Part shown: positions 10,924-23,135 of the stretch, in pieces
How positions within the stretch are numbered: the first letter of the stretch is position 1
Layout: every line of letters starts with the position of its first letter
Origin: Kocuria sp.
GTDB lineage: Bacteria > Actinomycetota > Actinomycetes > Actinomycetales > Micrococcaceae
Assembly (NCBI GenBank): GCA_031179495.1
Contig: JAPSHS010000010.1
Coordinates: 1 to 35,450, forward strand
Direction: 5' to 3'
DNA length: 35,450 bases
Position numbers and translations under genes: made by a program
Notes under the pieces: generated by a model
What the model was told of the DNA's origin: nothing
What the model saw: only the letters and a program-made list of their open reading frames with translations
Databases searched by the model: none

Positions 10924-11877
10924 ATGACGGCTCCGGCGCTGCGCCTGCAGGGCGTCTCGAAGCACTACGGTCCCGTGCGCGCCGTGCACGCGGTGGACCT
11001 GACGGTCGGGACGGGGGAGGTCTACGCGCTGCTGGGGCTCAACGGCGCCGGGAAGACGACCCTGATGCGGATGGTCCTGGGCATGGTCCGGCCCGGTGCG
11101 GGCTCGATCGCCGTCCTGGGCCGCGGGCCCCGCGAGCGCCCGACCCGGGCGCAGGTGGGCTACCTGGTGGCGGCGGCCGCCGCCTATCCGGAGCTGACCG
11201 TGCGCGAGAACCTGGAGGTCGCCCGGCGGCTGCGCCGGGTGCCCACGCCGGCCGCGGTCCCGGACGCGGTGGAGCTGTTCGGCCTCGGCGAGTACGCCGA
11301 CCGCCGCGCCCGCGACCTCTCCCAGGGCAACCGGCAGCGGCTGGCCCTGGCCCGGGCGATGCTGCACCGCCCCTCGCTGCTCGTGCTCGACGAGCCGGTC
11401 AACGGGCTGGACCCGGCCGGCGTGGCGGAGGTCCGGACCCTCCTCGGGGACCTCGCCCGCGAGCACGGCACCACGGTGCTGCTCTCCAGCCACCTGCTGG
11501 GCGAGGTCGCCCGCCTGGCCACCCGGATCGGGGTGCTGCACCGCGGCCGGCTGCTGGAGGAGTTCCCCGCGCGGGCCCTGCCCCAGCGGGTGCGGCACCA
11601 CCTCGAGCTGACCACCCGCGACGACGACCGGGCGGTGGCGGTCCTGGCGGCCGCGGGCTTCCCCGCCCACCTCCGGGCGGGCGCGGTCGTGCTCACGGGG
11701 GAGCGGGCGGTGCGCCGCCCGGAGGACGTGGCCACCGCGCTGGTGCGGGGCGGGGTCGCCCCCACGGGCCTCACGGTGGTCCGCGAGGACCTCGAGGGCT
11801 ACTTCCTGCGCCTGGTGCGCCCCCCGTCCGGGCGGGCGGAGGCGCCCGGGCCCCCGGAGCGGCCCCGTGGCCGGTGA
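10924..11877 (+). CDS. ABC transporter ATP-binding protein (ABC-2 type, CcmA/DrrA-like)
   Basis: Nucleotide-binding subunit of an ABC-2 type transporter, probably an exporter; the substrate is unknown. 317 residues. Walker A GLNGAGKT is at 38-45, the signature LSQGN at 132-136, Walker B LLVLDEP with the catalytic Glu at about 152-158, and the switch His is H190 (SSHLL). The Q-loop segment (about 79-88) reads GYLVAAAAAY, so the usual Gln or Glu is replaced by Ala. An accessory domain of about 100 residues follows H190, ending in an Arg/Pro-rich tail. The permease start lies 11 bp inside its 3' end. It separates nusB from the pyr operon, so its presence is probably lineage-specific. Confidence 0.9.
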   Translation: MTAPALRLQGVSKHYGPVRAVHAVDLTVGTGEVYALLGLNGAGKTTLMRMVLGMVRPGAGSIAVLGRGPRERPTRAQVGYLVAAAAAYPELTVRENLEVARRLRRVPTPAAVPDAVELFGLGEYADRRARDLSQGNRQRLALARAMLHRPSLLVLDEPVNGLDPAGVAEVRTLLGDLAREHGTTVLLSSHLLGEVARLATRIGVLHRGRLLEEFPARALPQRVRHHLELTTRDDDRAVAVLAAAGFPAHLRAGAVVLTGERAVRRPEDVATALVRGGVAPTGLTVVREDLEGYFLRLVRPPSGRAEAPGPPERPRGR

Positions 11878-12658
11878 CCTCGCCGCCGCCGTGCACGCGG
11901 AGGCCCTGAAGCTGCGCCGGTCCCGGGTGCCGTGGGCCACCGCGGCCGCGATGGTGCTGGCCGCGCTGGTCGGGGCGTTCTTCATGTTCGTGCTGCAGGA
12001 CGTCGGCCGCGCCCGCGCCCTGGGGCTGCTCGGCGCCAAGGCGCAGCTGGCGGGCGGCACCGCCGACTGGCCCGGGTACTTCTCCCTGGCCGCCCAGACG
12101 GTCGCCGTGGGCGGGCTGCTCGTCTTCGGCACCGCGGCGATCTGGCTCTTCGGCCGGGAGTTCTCGGACCGCACGGCCACCGACCTGCTGGCCGTGCCCA
12201 CGTCCCGCACGGCGGTGGTGCTGGCCAAGCTGCTCCTGGGCCTCGCGTGGTGCGCGCTGCTGACCGTGCTCCTCGTCGCGCTCGTGCTCGTCCTGGGGGC
12301 GCTGCTGGGCCTGCCCGGGTGGTCGGCGGCGACGGCCGCCCGCGGCACCGGGACCGTGCTGGGCACCGGCCTGCTCACCGCCGGCCTGGCCGCCTCCTAC
12401 GGCCTGGCCGCCAGCGTGGGACGGGGCTACCTCCCCGCCGTCGGCGTGCTGTTCCTGACCGTCCTCCTCGCCCAGGTGCTCGCCGCCGTGGGCCACGGCG
12501 AGTGGTTCCCGTGGGCGGTGCCCGCCCTCCTCGCCGGGGCCGCGGGACCCGGCCGGGCCGACGTCGGCTGGGCCGGGCCCGCCGGCGTCGTGCTCGTGGC
12601 CCTCGGCTCGGCGGCCGCCACCGCGCTCTGGTGGGAGCGGGCCGACCACAGCGCCTAG
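11867..12658 (+). CDS. ABC-2 type transporter permease
   Basis: A 263-residue integral membrane protein with about six hydrophobic helices (roughly 23-42, 73-96, 117-147, 160-185, 189-208, 238-256). A short amphipathic N-terminus ([16 protein letters not shown]) is typical of ABC-2 permeases of the NatB/DrrB or bacitracin-exporter kind. The motif [20 protein letters not shown] between helices 2 and 3 is characteristic of that group (the GxE-x-EyrxGT-like coupling segment). It overlaps the ATPase gene by 11 bp and must form the membrane half of that transporter. The substrate cannot be read from the sequence. The start is the GTG at 11867; a GTG at 11874 would be shorter but is in another frame. 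Confidence 0.85.
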   Translation: MAGDLAAAVHAEALKLRRSRVPWATAAAMVLAALVGAFFMFVLQDVGRARALGLLGAKAQLAGGTADWPGYFSLAAQTVAVGGLLVFGTAAIWLFGREFSDRTATDLLAVPTSRTAVVLAKLLLGLAWCALLTVLLVALVLVLGALLGLPGWSAATAARGTGTVLGTGLLTAGLAASYGLAASVGRGYLPAVGVLFLTVLLAQVLAAVGHGEWFPWAVPALLAGAAGPGRADVGWAGPAGVVLVALGSAAATALWWERADHSA

Positions 12659-12659
12659 A

Positions 12660-12687
12660 CCGCGGCGCCCGGACCCCGGCGCCGCGG
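12660..12687 (+). terminator. Hairpin after the ABC permease
   Basis: Perfect 10-nt inverted repeat CCGCGGCGCC/GGCGCCGCGG (12660-12669 and 12678-12687) with an eight-base loop, starting two bases after the permease stop. It probably ends the transporter transcript. The remaining gap to 12860 is extremely GC-rich sequence in which I see no supportable gene. Confidence 0.6.
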
Positions 12688-12861
12688 CACGGCTCCGGCG
12701 GCCCGGCCTGTGAGACTGCCCACACCGGGCCGGGGCGCGGGGCCCGGGCGCCGGGGCCGGCCGCGGCGGCAGGAGGCCCGCCGGGGCGCCCGGTCGGGCG
12801 TCGCGGCCGGTGGGGCGGGGGCCGGGGAGCACCCGCCCGCGCGGCCGGGCTCCGGCCGCTG

Positions 12862-12870
12862 TGCTACTTT
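12862..12870 (+). promoter_or_regulatory. Extended -10 promoter of the pyr operon
   Basis: TGC-TACTTT is an extended -10 (TGN followed by TANNNT at 12865-12870) standing out from very GC-rich surroundings. Transcription would start near 12877, leaving a leader of about 50 nt before pyrR. No -35 match is visible, which is tolerable with an extended -10. Confidence 0.55.
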
Positions 12871-12885
12871 GGGGCCAGCAAGCAA

Positions 12886-12919
12886 CCTTTAAGTCCGTCC
12901 TGTGAGGCGGGGAAGGAGG
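12886..12919 (+). promoter_or_regulatory. PyrR-binding RNA hairpin overlapping the pyrR ribosome binding site
   Basis: The lower stem is CCTT (12886-12889) with AAGG (12913-12916). The upper stem is CCG...CC (12895-12900, one U bulged) with GGCGG (12906-12910), and the loop is TGTGA (12901-12905). The CC-UGUGA-GG tip and the purine-rich internal bulge match the PyrR-binding consensus of pyr leaders. The 3' strand of the lower stem is part of AAGGAGG (12913-12919), the Shine-Dalgarno of pyrR, 8 bp before its ATG. PyrR with UMP bound here would hide the site and block translation, as described for mycobacterial pyr operons. No separate terminator/antiterminator pair is seen. Confidence 0.75.
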
Positions 12920-12927
12920 CGGCACCC

Positions 12928-13551
12928 ATGATCGACGACACCTCCGCGGCCGGTCCCTCGACGGGGCCCTCGCCCGCGCGCGTCATCCTCTCGGCAGCCG
13001 ACATCGACCGCGCGCTCACGCGCATCGCCCACGAGATCCTCGAGGCCAACAGGGGCAGCTCGGACCTCGTCCTGCTCGGCATCCCGCGCCGCGGCTACCC
13101 GCTGGCCCAGCGGATCGCCGCGAAGATCGCCGCGACCGACCCCGCCTTCGAGGCCGCTGCGAGCCTCGGCCAGCTCGACGTCACGATGTTCCGCGACGAC
13201 CTGCGCAAGAACCCGGCCCGGGCCCCCCAGCCCACCCGGATCCCGGTGCAGGGCATCGACGGGCGCACCGTGGTCCTCGTCGACGACGTCCTCTGCTCCG
13301 GGCGCACCGTGCGCGCCGCCCTCGACGCCCTCGTCGACGTCGGGCGCCCCCGCGTGGTCCGCCTCGCCGTGCTCGTCGACCGCGGCCACCGGGAGCTGCC
13401 GATCCGCGCCGACCACGTCGGCAAGAACCTGCCGACCTCCTCCCAGGAGCGGGTCCGGGTCCGGCTCACCGAGACGGACCCCGACCCCCGACCTGCCGAG
13501 CACGCCGACTGCGTCGTCATCGAGACCCCCGCGCCGGCGGCCCGCGCATGA
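12928..13551 (+). CDS. pyrR: Bifunctional pyr operon regulator PyrR / uracil phosphoribosyltransferase
   Basis: UMP/UTP-responsive RNA-binding regulator of pyrimidine genes that also has uracil phosphoribosyltransferase activity. 207 residues, slightly long because of an N-terminal Ser/Pro-rich extension of about 15 residues and a Pro/Ala C-terminal tail. The PRPP-binding motif [13 protein letters not shown] is at 115-127, and the family block [15 protein letters not shown] is at about 50-64. [23 protein letters not shown] carries the conserved dimer and RNA-binding residues. The ATG at 12928 has a strong AAGGAGG, which lies in the PyrR-binding hairpin. The stop overlaps the pyrB start. Confidence 0.96.
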   Translation: MIDDTSAAGPSTGPSPARVILSAADIDRALTRIAHEILEANRGSSDLVLLGIPRRGYPLAQRIAAKIAATDPAFEAAASLGQLDVTMFRDDLRKNPARAPQPTRIPVQGIDGRTVVLVDDVLCSGRTVRAALDALVDVGRPRVVRLAVLVDRGHRELPIRADHVGKNLPTSSQERVRVRLTETDPDPRPAEHADCVVIETPAPAARA

Positions 13552-14555
13552 GGCACCTGCTGTCCACGAGGGACCTCTCCTACGACGCCGCCCTGACGAT
13601 CCTCGACACCGCCGACCAGATGGCCGAGGTGGGCCACCGCTCCGTGAAGAAGCTGCCGGCGCTGCGCGGTCGAACGGTGGTGAACCTCTTCTTCGAGGAC
13701 TCCACCCGCACACGGATCTCCTTCGAGACGGCCGCCAAGCGCCTGTCCGCGGACGTCATCAACTTCTCCGCCAAGGGCTCCTCGGTCTCCAAGGGCGAGT
13801 CCCTCAAGGACACCGCCCAGACCCTGGCGGCGATGAGCGCCGACGCCGTGGTCATCCGGCACTCGGCCTCCGGCTCCCCGCAGCAGCTGGCCGAGTCGGA
13901 CTGGATCGACGCCGCCGTGGTCAACGCCGGTGACGGCACGCACGAGCACCCCACCCAGGCCCTGCTCGACGCCATGACGCTGCGCCAGCACCGGGCCCGC
14001 ACCGAGGGCCGGGAGAGCACGCGCGGGCTCGACCTCGAGGGCATGCACGTGGTGATCGTCGGGGACGTCCTGCACTCCCGGGTGGCCCGCTCGGACCTGT
14101 GGCTGTTCACCACCCTCGGCGCCCGCGTCACCTTCGTGGCCCCGCCCACGCTGCTGCCGGTGGGCATCGCCGGCTGGCCGTGCGAGGTGCTCTACTCCCT
14201 CGACCAGGCGCTGGAGCCGGCCCCGGACGCGGTGATGATGCTGCGGGTGCAGCGCGAGCGGATGCACGCCGCGTTCTTCCCCACCGCCCACGAGTACGCC
14301 CGCGAGTGGGGTCTGACCCCGGAGCGGGTCGCGGCGCTCGACGCCGCGGGGGCGAGCACGGCGATCATGCACCCGGGGCCGATGAACCGCGGCCTGGAGA
14401 TCTCCTCCGCCGCGGCGGACTCGCCGCGCTCCACGGTCCTGGACCAGGTCCGCAACGGCGTCTCCGTGCGGATGTCGGTGCTCTACCTGCTCCTGTCCGG
14501 TGACGACCTCGACGCCCCCTCCACCCCCGCATCCCCAGGAGCGCTGATCCCATGA
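13548..14555 (+). CDS. pyrB: Aspartate carbamoyltransferase catalytic subunit
   Basis: Condenses carbamoyl phosphate with aspartate, the committed step of pyrimidine synthesis. 335 residues. The carbamoyl-phosphate site STRTR is at 52-56, followed by [11 protein letters not shown] in SSVSKGES supplies the shared-site lysine. HPTQ starts at H134 and HPGPMNRG lies near the C-terminus. No regulatory pyrI subunit is present, so it is the unregulated trimer type or one that associates with PyrC. The ATG overlaps the pyrR stop and the TGA overlaps the pyrC ATG. Confidence 0.97.
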   Translation: MRHLLSTRDLSYDAALTILDTADQMAEVGHRSVKKLPALRGRTVVNLFFEDSTRTRISFETAAKRLSADVINFSAKGSSVSKGESLKDTAQTLAAMSADAVVIRHSASGSPQQLAESDWIDAAVVNAGDGTHEHPTQALLDAMTLRQHRARTEGRESTRGLDLEGMHVVIVGDVLHSRVARSDLWLFTTLGARVTFVAPPTLLPVGIAGWPCEVLYSLDQALEPAPDAVMMLRVQRERMHAAFFPTAHEYAREWGLTPERVAALDAAGASTAIMHPGPMNRGLEISSAAADSPRSTVLDQVRNGVSVRMSVLYLLLSGDDLDAPSTPASPGALIP

Positions 14556-15859
14556 CCTCGTACCTCATCCAGGGCGCCCGGCTGCTCGGCGAGCAGACCG
14601 CCGACATCCTCGTCGACGAGGGCCTGATCCGGCGCGTCGGGACCGACCTGGCCGCCCCGGACGGCGCCCGGGTGGTGGACGCCGCCGGGCTCGTGGCCCT
14701 GCCCGGGCTCGTGGACATCCACACCCACCTGCGGGAGCCGGGCCGCGAGGACGCCGAGACGGTGGAGACGGGCACCCGCGCGGCGGCGCTCGGCGGCTAC
14801 ACCGCCGTCTTCGCGATGGCGAACTCCGATCCCGTCGCGGACACCGCCGGGGTCGTGGAGCAGGTGCACGAACTGGGCCGGTCCGCCGGCTGGGTCGACG
14901 TCCGGCCCGTGGGGGCCGTGACCGTCGGTCTGCGCGGTGAGCGGCTGTCCGAGATCAAGGCGATGGCCGACTCGCGCGCCGGGGTGCGGATGTTCTCCGA
15001 CGACGGCATGTGCGTGCACGACCCGGTGCTGATGCGGCGGGCGCTCGAGTACGTGAAGGGCTTCGACGGCGTCGTCGCCCAGCACGCGCAGGAGCCGCGG
15101 CTCACGGAGGGCGCCCAGATGAACGAGGGCACCGTCTCCGCCGAGCTGGGCCTCACCGGCTGGCCGGCGGTGGCCGAGGAGGCCGTCATCGCCCGCGACG
15201 TCCTGCTCGCCGAGCACGTGGGCTCCCGGGTGCACATCTGCCACCTCTCCACCCGGGGCTCGGTGGACATCGTGCGCTGGGCCAAGCAGCGCGGCATCGA
15301 CGTCACCGCCGAGGCCACCCCGCACCACCTGCTGCTCACCGACGAGCGGGTCCGCAGCTTCGACCCCGTCTACAAGGTCAACCCGCCGCTGCGCACGGAC
15401 GAGGACGTGCGCGCCCTGCGCGAGGCGGTGGCCGACGGCACCATCGACGTCATCGGCACCGACCACGCGCCGCACCCGGCCGAGGACAAGGAGTGCGAGT
15501 GGTCGTGCGCGGCCAACGGCATGACCGGGCTCGAGACCGCCCTGTCCGTGGTCCAGCACACCCTCGTGGACACGGGCCTGCTGACCTGGCGCGACGTCGC
15601 CCGGATCACCTCCGCGACCCCGGCCCGGATCGGGCGGCTGGGCACCCAGGGCCGGCCCCTGGCGGAGGGCGAGCCGGCGAACATCGTGCTGTGGGACCCG
15701 GCGGCGACCACCGTGGTCGACCCCGCCCGGCACGCCTCCAAGGGCCGCAACAGCCCGTACCGCGGGATGGAGCTGCCCGGGGCGGTGCGCGCCACCTTCT
15801 TCCGGGGCCACCCCACGGTCCTCGACGGCGCGCTGAACACCCCCTCCCCGGACGCCTGA
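14552..15859 (+). CDS. pyrC: Dihydroorotase (type I)
   Basis: Zinc amidohydrolase closing the ring of carbamoyl aspartate to dihydroorotate. 435 residues, type I length. The zinc ligands H57 and H59 are in [10 protein letters not shown]. The FSDDG Asp replaces the carboxylated Lys found in other classes. HAQE, HLSTRGS and [10 protein letters not shown] supply further His ligands, and [13 protein letters not shown] carries the catalytic Asp. [12 protein letters not shown] is the substrate loop. It is translationally coupled to pyrB. A 55-bp gap follows before the small membrane protein gene. Confidence 0.97.
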   Translation: MTSYLIQGARLLGEQTADILVDEGLIRRVGTDLAAPDGARVVDAAGLVALPGLVDIHTHLREPGREDAETVETGTRAAALGGYTAVFAMANSDPVADTAGVVEQVHELGRSAGWVDVRPVGAVTVGLRGERLSEIKAMADSRAGVRMFSDDGMCVHDPVLMRRALEYVKGFDGVVAQHAQEPRLTEGAQMNEGTVSAELGLTGWPAVAEEAVIARDVLLAEHVGSRVHICHLSTRGSVDIVRWAKQRGIDVTAEATPHHLLLTDERVRSFDPVYKVNPPLRTDEDVRALREAVADGTIDVIGTDHAPHPAEDKECEWSCAANGMTGLETALSVVQHTLVDTGLLTWRDVARITSATPARIGRLGTQGRPLAEGEPANIVLWDPAATTVVDPARHASKGRNSPYRGMELPGAVRATFFRGHPTVLDGALNTPSPDA

Positions 15860-15914
15860 GCCCCACCGCGACCGTCCGCCCCGCCCCTTCCACCGCCCCG
15901 GAGGCCCCCGCCCC

Positions 15915-16418
15915 ATGGACCAGCTCACCACCGTGCTCGGCACGGTCCTCGTGCTCGCCGCGCTGTTCGCCCTGATCCGCCGGGGCTGGACGGGGCGGGT
16001 GCGGCGCCAGGCCGGGATCACGCCGCCGCCCGCGCTGCCGGCCGGCGTCGAGGAGCGCGAGCCCCGGCTCGCCGTGCCCGGCATGTACGTGGCCACCACG
16101 CTGACCGGTGCCCCGCTCGAGCGGGTCGCCGCCCACGGGCTCGGGGTCCGCGCCCGCGCGCGGGCCCTCGTCCTCGACGAGGGCGTGCTCTTCGAGCGGC
16201 AGGGCGCCGCTCCGCTGTTCGTCCCCGCGGCGGACGTCGTCGCCGTGGGCACCGGCTCGGGCATGGTCGGCAAGTTCGTCGAGAAGGACGGGCTCGCCGT
16301 GCTCACCTGGTCGCTGGGCGGCACGGTCGTGGACACCGGCTTCCGCACCCAGCGCGCCGAGGACAAGCGGCGCCTGCTCACCGCGGTGGAGGCGATCGCC
16401 CCCGCACCGCGCTCCTGA
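15915..16418 (+). CDS. PH-like domain membrane protein of the pyr operon
   Basis: A 167-residue protein with an N-terminal hydrophobic segment (about residues 5-22), a short basic stretch ([11 protein letters not shown]), and a soluble beta-rich domain from about 60 onward. The domain contains [38 protein letters not shown] and ends in a helical [19 protein letters not shown]. This is the pattern of the PH-like protein found between pyrC and carA in many actinobacteria, such as mycobacterial Rv1382. Its function is unknown. GGAGG (15900-15904) gives a good ribosome binding site. Being inside the operon, it should be expressed with the pyrimidine enzymes; a tie to membrane-bound dihydroorotate dehydrogenase is only speculation. 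Confidence 0.8.
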   Translation: MDQLTTVLGTVLVLAALFALIRRGWTGRVRRQAGITPPPALPAGVEEREPRLAVPGMYVATTLTGAPLERVAAHGLGVRARARALVLDEGVLFERQGAAPLFVPAADVVAVGTGSGMVGKFVEKDGLAVLTWSLGGTVVDTGFRTQRAEDKRRLLTAVEAIAPAPRS

Positions 16419-16482
16419 CCCACCCGCGGCGCCCCGCCGCCATCCGACTTCCCGACCCGCAGACACGAACGTGAGGACGACC

Positions 16483-17730
16483 TTGAGCTCGATCACCACT
16501 GAACCCGCCGTGCTGGTGCTGGAGGACGGCCGCGTCTTCCGCGGCCGCGCCTACGGCGCCCTGGGCACCGCCCTCGGCGAAGCGGTCTTCTCCACCGGCA
16601 TGACCGGCTACCAGGAGACCATCACCGACCCCTCCTACGCCGGCCAGCTGGTCGTGCAGACCGCACCGCACATCGGCAACACCGGCGTCAACGCCGCCGA
16701 CGCCGAGTCCCGGCGGATCTGGGTCGCCGGCTACGTCGTGCGCGACGCCGCCCGCCGCCCGTCCAACTGGCGCTCCGAGGGCTCCCTCGACGAGCAGCTG
16801 CGCGACCAGGGCGTCGTCGGCATCCAGGACGTCGACACCCGGGCGATCACCCGCCACCTGCGCGACCGCGGCGCGATGCGCGGCGGCATCTTCTCGGGGG
16901 ACGCGGCCCGGCGCCCCGAGGCCGAGCTGGTGGAGGCGGTGGGCGCCGCCGAGCGGATGGAGGGGCGCCGGCTCGCCGAGACCGTCTCGGTGGCCGAGTC
17001 CTACGTCGTCGAGCCCTCCGAGCACGGCTGGGCGGGCGAGGTCCGCCACGAGCTCGTGGCCGTGGACCTGGGCATCAAGTCCATGACCCCGCACCGCTTC
17101 GCCGAGCGCGGCGTGCGCGTGCACGTCGTCCCGGCGGACACGACCTTCGAGCAGATCCGGGCCCTGGACCCGCGCGGGGTGTTCTTCTCCAACGGGCCGG
17201 GCGACCCGGCCACCGCCGAGCGGCAGGTCGAGACCCTGCGCGAGGTGCTGCGCGCCGGGATCCCGTTCTTCGGCATCTGCTTCGGCAACCAGCTGCTGGG
17301 CCGGGCCCTGGGCTTCGGCACCTACAAGCTCGTCTTCGGCCACCGCGGGATCAACCAGCCGGTGCTCGACCGCAGGACCGGGCGCGTGGAGATCACCGCC
17401 CACAACCACGGCTTCGCCGTGGACGCCCCGCTCGAGGGCCCGGTCACGGCGCCGCTGGAGGAGTTCGGGCGCGTCGAGGTCAGCCACGTGTGCCTCAACG
17501 ACGACGTCGTGGAGGGCCTCAACTGCCGGGACCTGCCGGCCTTCTCGGTGCAGTACCACCCCGAGGCCGCCGCGGGCCCGCACGACGCCTCCTACCTCTT
17601 CGGCCGGTTCATCGAGCTGATGGACAGCCACCGGGACGGCCGCGCCGACCCGACCATCGACAACGCCGTCCCCGGCGGCGCGCAGGGTGCGCGGCCGGAC
17701 CGGGACGCCAGCACGGAAGGGCAGCACTGA
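16483..17730 (+). CDS. carA: Carbamoyl-phosphate synthase small subunit
   Basis: Glutaminase subunit that delivers ammonia to CarB for carbamoyl phosphate used by both pyrimidine and arginine synthesis. 415 residues. The N-terminal domain has [17 protein letters not shown]. The class I amidotransferase domain has FSNGPGDP, the nucleophile C266 in [10 protein letters not shown], and H359 and E361 in HPEA. I chose TTG at 16483 because GAGGA (16473-16477) lies five bases upstream; an in-frame GTG at 16471 would put that element inside the gene. A low-complexity tail of about 25 residues follows the last helix. Confidence 0.95.
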   Translation: MSSITTEPAVLVLEDGRVFRGRAYGALGTALGEAVFSTGMTGYQETITDPSYAGQLVVQTAPHIGNTGVNAADAESRRIWVAGYVVRDAARRPSNWRSEGSLDEQLRDQGVVGIQDVDTRAITRHLRDRGAMRGGIFSGDAARRPEAELVEAVGAAERMEGRRLAETVSVAESYVVEPSEHGWAGEVRHELVAVDLGIKSMTPHRFAERGVRVHVVPADTTFEQIRALDPRGVFFSNGPGDPATAERQVETLREVLRAGIPFFGICFGNQLLGRALGFGTYKLVFGHRGINQPVLDRRTGRVEITAHNHGFAVDAPLEGPVTAPLEEFGRVEVSHVCLNDDVVEGLNCRDLPAFSVQYHPEAAAGPHDASYLFGRFIELMDSHRDGRADPTIDNAVPGGAQGARPDRDASTEGQH

Positions 17731-17731
17731 C

Positions 17732-21044
<3,313 letters not shown>

Positions 21045-21052
<8 letters not shown>

Positions 21053-21953
21053 GGGCCCGGCCGCGCCGCCGCCCGCGCCCGGCCGCGAGCCCTTCGGGGC
21101 GCGGCTGGGCCGGGCGATGGACGCGCACGGCCCGCTGTGCGTGGGCATCGACCCCCACCCCGGACTGCTCGACGCGTGGGGGCTGCCCCGGACCGCGGAG
21201 GGCCTGCGGCGGTTCACGCTGACGGTGCTCGAGGCGGCCGCCGGTCACGCCGCCGCCGTCAAGCCCCAGGTGGCCCTCTACGAGTCCTACGGGGCGGCGG
21301 GCTTCGCCGTCCTCGAGGAGCTGCTCGGCCGGGCGCGCTCGGCCGGGCTGCTCACGGTCGCCGACGCCAAGCGCGGTGACATCGGCTCCACCATGGAGGC
21401 CTACGCCGCCGCCTGGCTGGGGGAGGACTCCCCGCTCGCGGCGGACGCGGTGACGCTCAGTCCCTACCTCGGCTTCGAGTCGCTGCGCCCGGCCCTGGAC
21501 CTGGCCGCCCGCACGGGCCGCGGCACGTTCGTGCTCGCGCTCACCTCCAACCCGGAGGGGCGCTCCGTCCAGCACGTCGGGGGCCGCGGTTCGGTGGCCC
21601 GCGCCGTGTGCTCGGCGGCCGCGGCGGAGAACGACCGGGCCCTCGGGGACGAGGCGTCCGGGGCGGGCCACCGGCCCGGCCTGGGCCCGTGCGGGCTCGT
21701 GGTGGGCGCCACGGTCGGCGACGCCCTGGCGGAGCTCGGGATCGACCTGGCCGGGGTGCGCGGCCCGCTGCTCGCCCCCGGCTACGGCGCCCAGGGCGCC
21801 CGCGCCGAGGACCTCCCGGCCGTGTTCGGCCGCGCCTCCGGCCAGGTGCTCGCCACCTCCAGCCGGGCGATCCTGGGCCGGGGCCCGGACGTGGCCGCGC
21901 TGCGGGAGGCGGTCGAGCGCTCCGCGGGGGAGCTGGCGGCGGCGCTGGGCTGA
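21045..21953 (+). CDS. pyrF: Orotidine 5'-phosphate decarboxylase (type 2)
   Basis: Decarboxylates OMP to UMP, the last step of de novo UMP synthesis. 302 residues, within the longer type 2 subfamily usual in actinobacteria. The catalytic array is [12 protein letters not shown] (D107, K109, D112). Substrate and phosphate contacts include [18 protein letters not shown] and LTSNPEG, and the phosphate-binding end is LATSSRAI. The GTG at 21045 overlaps the carB 3' end. The first 15 residues are Pro/Ala-rich, with a PPP run that could require EF-P. It ends the pyr operon; pyrD and pyrE are absent here. Confidence 0.95.
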
Positions 21954-21956
21954 GGT

Positions 21957-21987
21957 CCCGCGGTCCCCGCCGGGCGCGCGCCGCGGG
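21957..21987 (+). terminator. Possible terminator hairpin after pyrF
   Basis: CCCGCGG (21957-21963) and CCGCGGG (21981-21987) form a seven-base inverted repeat four bases after the pyrF stop. The loop is long (17 nt), so it is a weak candidate. Confidence 0.35.
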
Positions 21988-22020
21988 CGACACCCCTGGT
22001 CACGCCCCGGTCGTGTCGCG

Positions 22021-22048
22021 TTGCGACGGATCCATAATCATGTAGTTT
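22021..22048 (+). promoter_or_regulatory. Candidate sigma-70-type promoter of mihF
   Basis: TTGCGA (22021-22026) and TAGTTT (22043-22048) are separated by 16 bp. They lie in an AT-rich island (22031-22058) that contrasts with the surroundings. A second -10-like CATAAT at 22033-22038 has no matching -35. Transcription would start near 22055, giving a leader of about 65 nt. Confidence 0.55.
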
Positions 22049-22118
22049 CTTTAGCAAACGGGCCGTCCGTCCTCCTGTGGGACGAAGGCTGCGGCCCGTG
22101 GCGACGAGGAGGATCTAC

Positions 22119-22433
22119 ATGGCACTGCGTCCGTTGACCGATGACGAGCGGGCCGCCGCGAGGGAGAAGGCCACCCGGGCACGAACGGCGCGGGCCGACG
22201 TGAAGAAGGGGCTGCGCGAGCGCCGGATGTCGGTGGCCGACATCCTCGAGCGGGCCGAGCAGGACGAGGCCGTGAGCCGGCTGAAGGTCTCCGACCTGCT
22301 CGAGTCCACCCCGGGGATCGGCAAGGTGCGCTCGGCGGCCATCATGGAGCAGATCGGCATCGCCCGCACGCGGCGGCTGCGCGGGCTCGGCGTGCACCAG
22401 CGCAAGGCGCTCATCGAGTACCTCGACCGCTGA
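22119..22433 (+). CDS. mihF: Integration host factor, actinobacterial type (mIHF)
   Basis: Nucleoid-associated DNA-binding protein unique to actinobacteria, unrelated in fold to proteobacterial IHF. 104 residues, the family length. It is almost wholly helical, with a basic N-terminal half ([21 protein letters not shown]). A helix-hairpin-helix-like segment, [22 protein letters not shown], contains the conserved PGIGK, and the C-terminus is [19 protein letters not shown]. The ATG at 22119 has a perfect GAGGAGG six bases upstream; an in-frame upstream start at 22077 lacks this. Its place directly before gmk and rpoZ is the standard actinobacterial order. Confidence 0.95.
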   Translation: MALRPLTDDERAAAREKATRARTARADVKKGLRERRMSVADILERAEQDEAVSRLKVSDLLESTPGIGKVRSAAIMEQIGIARTRRLRGLGVHQRKALIEYLDR

Positions 22434-22471
22434 GCCCGGCGGGCGGGTGCGGGGGCCGGGTCGCGATCCGG

Positions 22472-22477
22472 TAGATT
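22472..22477 (+). promoter_or_regulatory. Candidate -10 element for gmk
   Basis: TAGATT fits TANNNT and lies about 35-40 bp before the gmk start in the 79-bp gap after mihF. The -35 region is all G/C and does not match. AGGAGG at 22501-22506 is the gmk ribosome binding site. Confidence 0.4.
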
Positions 22478-22512
22478 GGGGTGTTCCCCGCCCCGTTCCC
22501 AGGAGGATGCCC

Positions 22513-23106
22513 GTGAGTCCCGACGCGCCCCGCGCCGCGCGCCCGTCCCTGACCGTGCTCGCCGGACCCACGGCCGTGGGCAAGGGCACGGTCTCGACCT
22601 ACGTCCGGGACCACTACCCGCAGGTGTGGCTGTCCGTCTCGGCGACCACCCGGGCCCCGCGCCCGGGGGAGGTCGACGGGGTGCACTACTTCTTCGTCTC
22701 CGACGAGCGCTTCGACGCGATGGTCCGCGACGGGCAGCTGCTCGAGTGGGCCGTGGTGCACAACTCCCACCGCTACGGGACGCTGCGCTCCACCGTGGAG
22801 CAGGCGCTGGAGCGCGGGAGCTGCGTGCTGCTGGAGATCGACCTGCAGGGCGCACGCCAGATCCGCACCACCATGCCGGAGGCCAACTTCGTCTTCCTCG
22901 CCCCGCCCAGCTGGGACGAGATGGTGGCCCGGCTGGTGGGCCGGGGCACCGAGACGCCCGAGGAGCAGCGGGTCCGGCTCGAAACCGCTAAACTGGAACT
23001 CGCGGCAGAGCCGGAGTTCGACCACACCGTCGTCAACGACCGCGTCGAGCGCGCCGCCGCCGAACTCGTGCAGCTCATGGGGGTCGACCCCGAGCAGGCA
23101 CCCTGA
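22513..23106 (+). CDS. gmk: Guanylate kinase
   Basis: Phosphorylates GMP to GDP with ATP. 197 residues. The P-loop GPTAVGKG is at 18-25. The GMP-binding segment [20 protein letters not shown] follows, then [15 protein letters not shown], then the [12 protein letters not shown] Walker B-like strand and the lid [18 protein letters not shown] chose the GTG at 22513 because AGGAGG ends six bases before it; the ATG at 22507 abuts that element. Unusually AT-rich codons near 22981-22999 may hide a promoter for rpoZ. Confidence 0.95.
   Translation: MSPDAPRAARPSLTVLAGPTAVGKGTVSTYVRDHYPQVWLSVSATTRAPRPGEVDGVHYFFVSDERFDAMVRDGQLLEWAVVHNSHRYGTLRSTVEQALERGSCVLLEIDLQGARQIRTTMPEANFVFLAPPSWDEMVARLVGRGTETPEEQRVRLETAKLELAAEPEFDHTVVNDRVERAAAELVQLMGVDPEQAP
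22989..22994 (+). promoter_or_regulatory. Candidate internal -10 for rpoZ inside gmk
   Basis: TAAACT lies in the gmk coding region about 140 bp before rpoZ, in a run using GAA, AAA, CTA and similar codons that are rare in these genes. This suggests the bases are kept for promoter function. The -35 region is not recognisable. Confidence 0.35.
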
Positions 23107-23135
23107 TACCCGTCCACCGCGTTTGGAGCAATCGC

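Noticed and set aside
11932-13551. A 539-codon plus-strand frame reading from the permease region into pyrR
   Set aside because: Only the part from 12928 is a protein (PyrR). The upstream part is out of frame with the permease and Arg/Gly/Pro-rich, and it crosses a hairpin, a promoter and the PyrR leader.
22033-22038. CATAAT as the main mihF -10
   Set aside because: It lacks a -35 at proper distance, whereas TAGTTT at 22043 has TTGCGA 16 bp upstream. It cannot be fully excluded.
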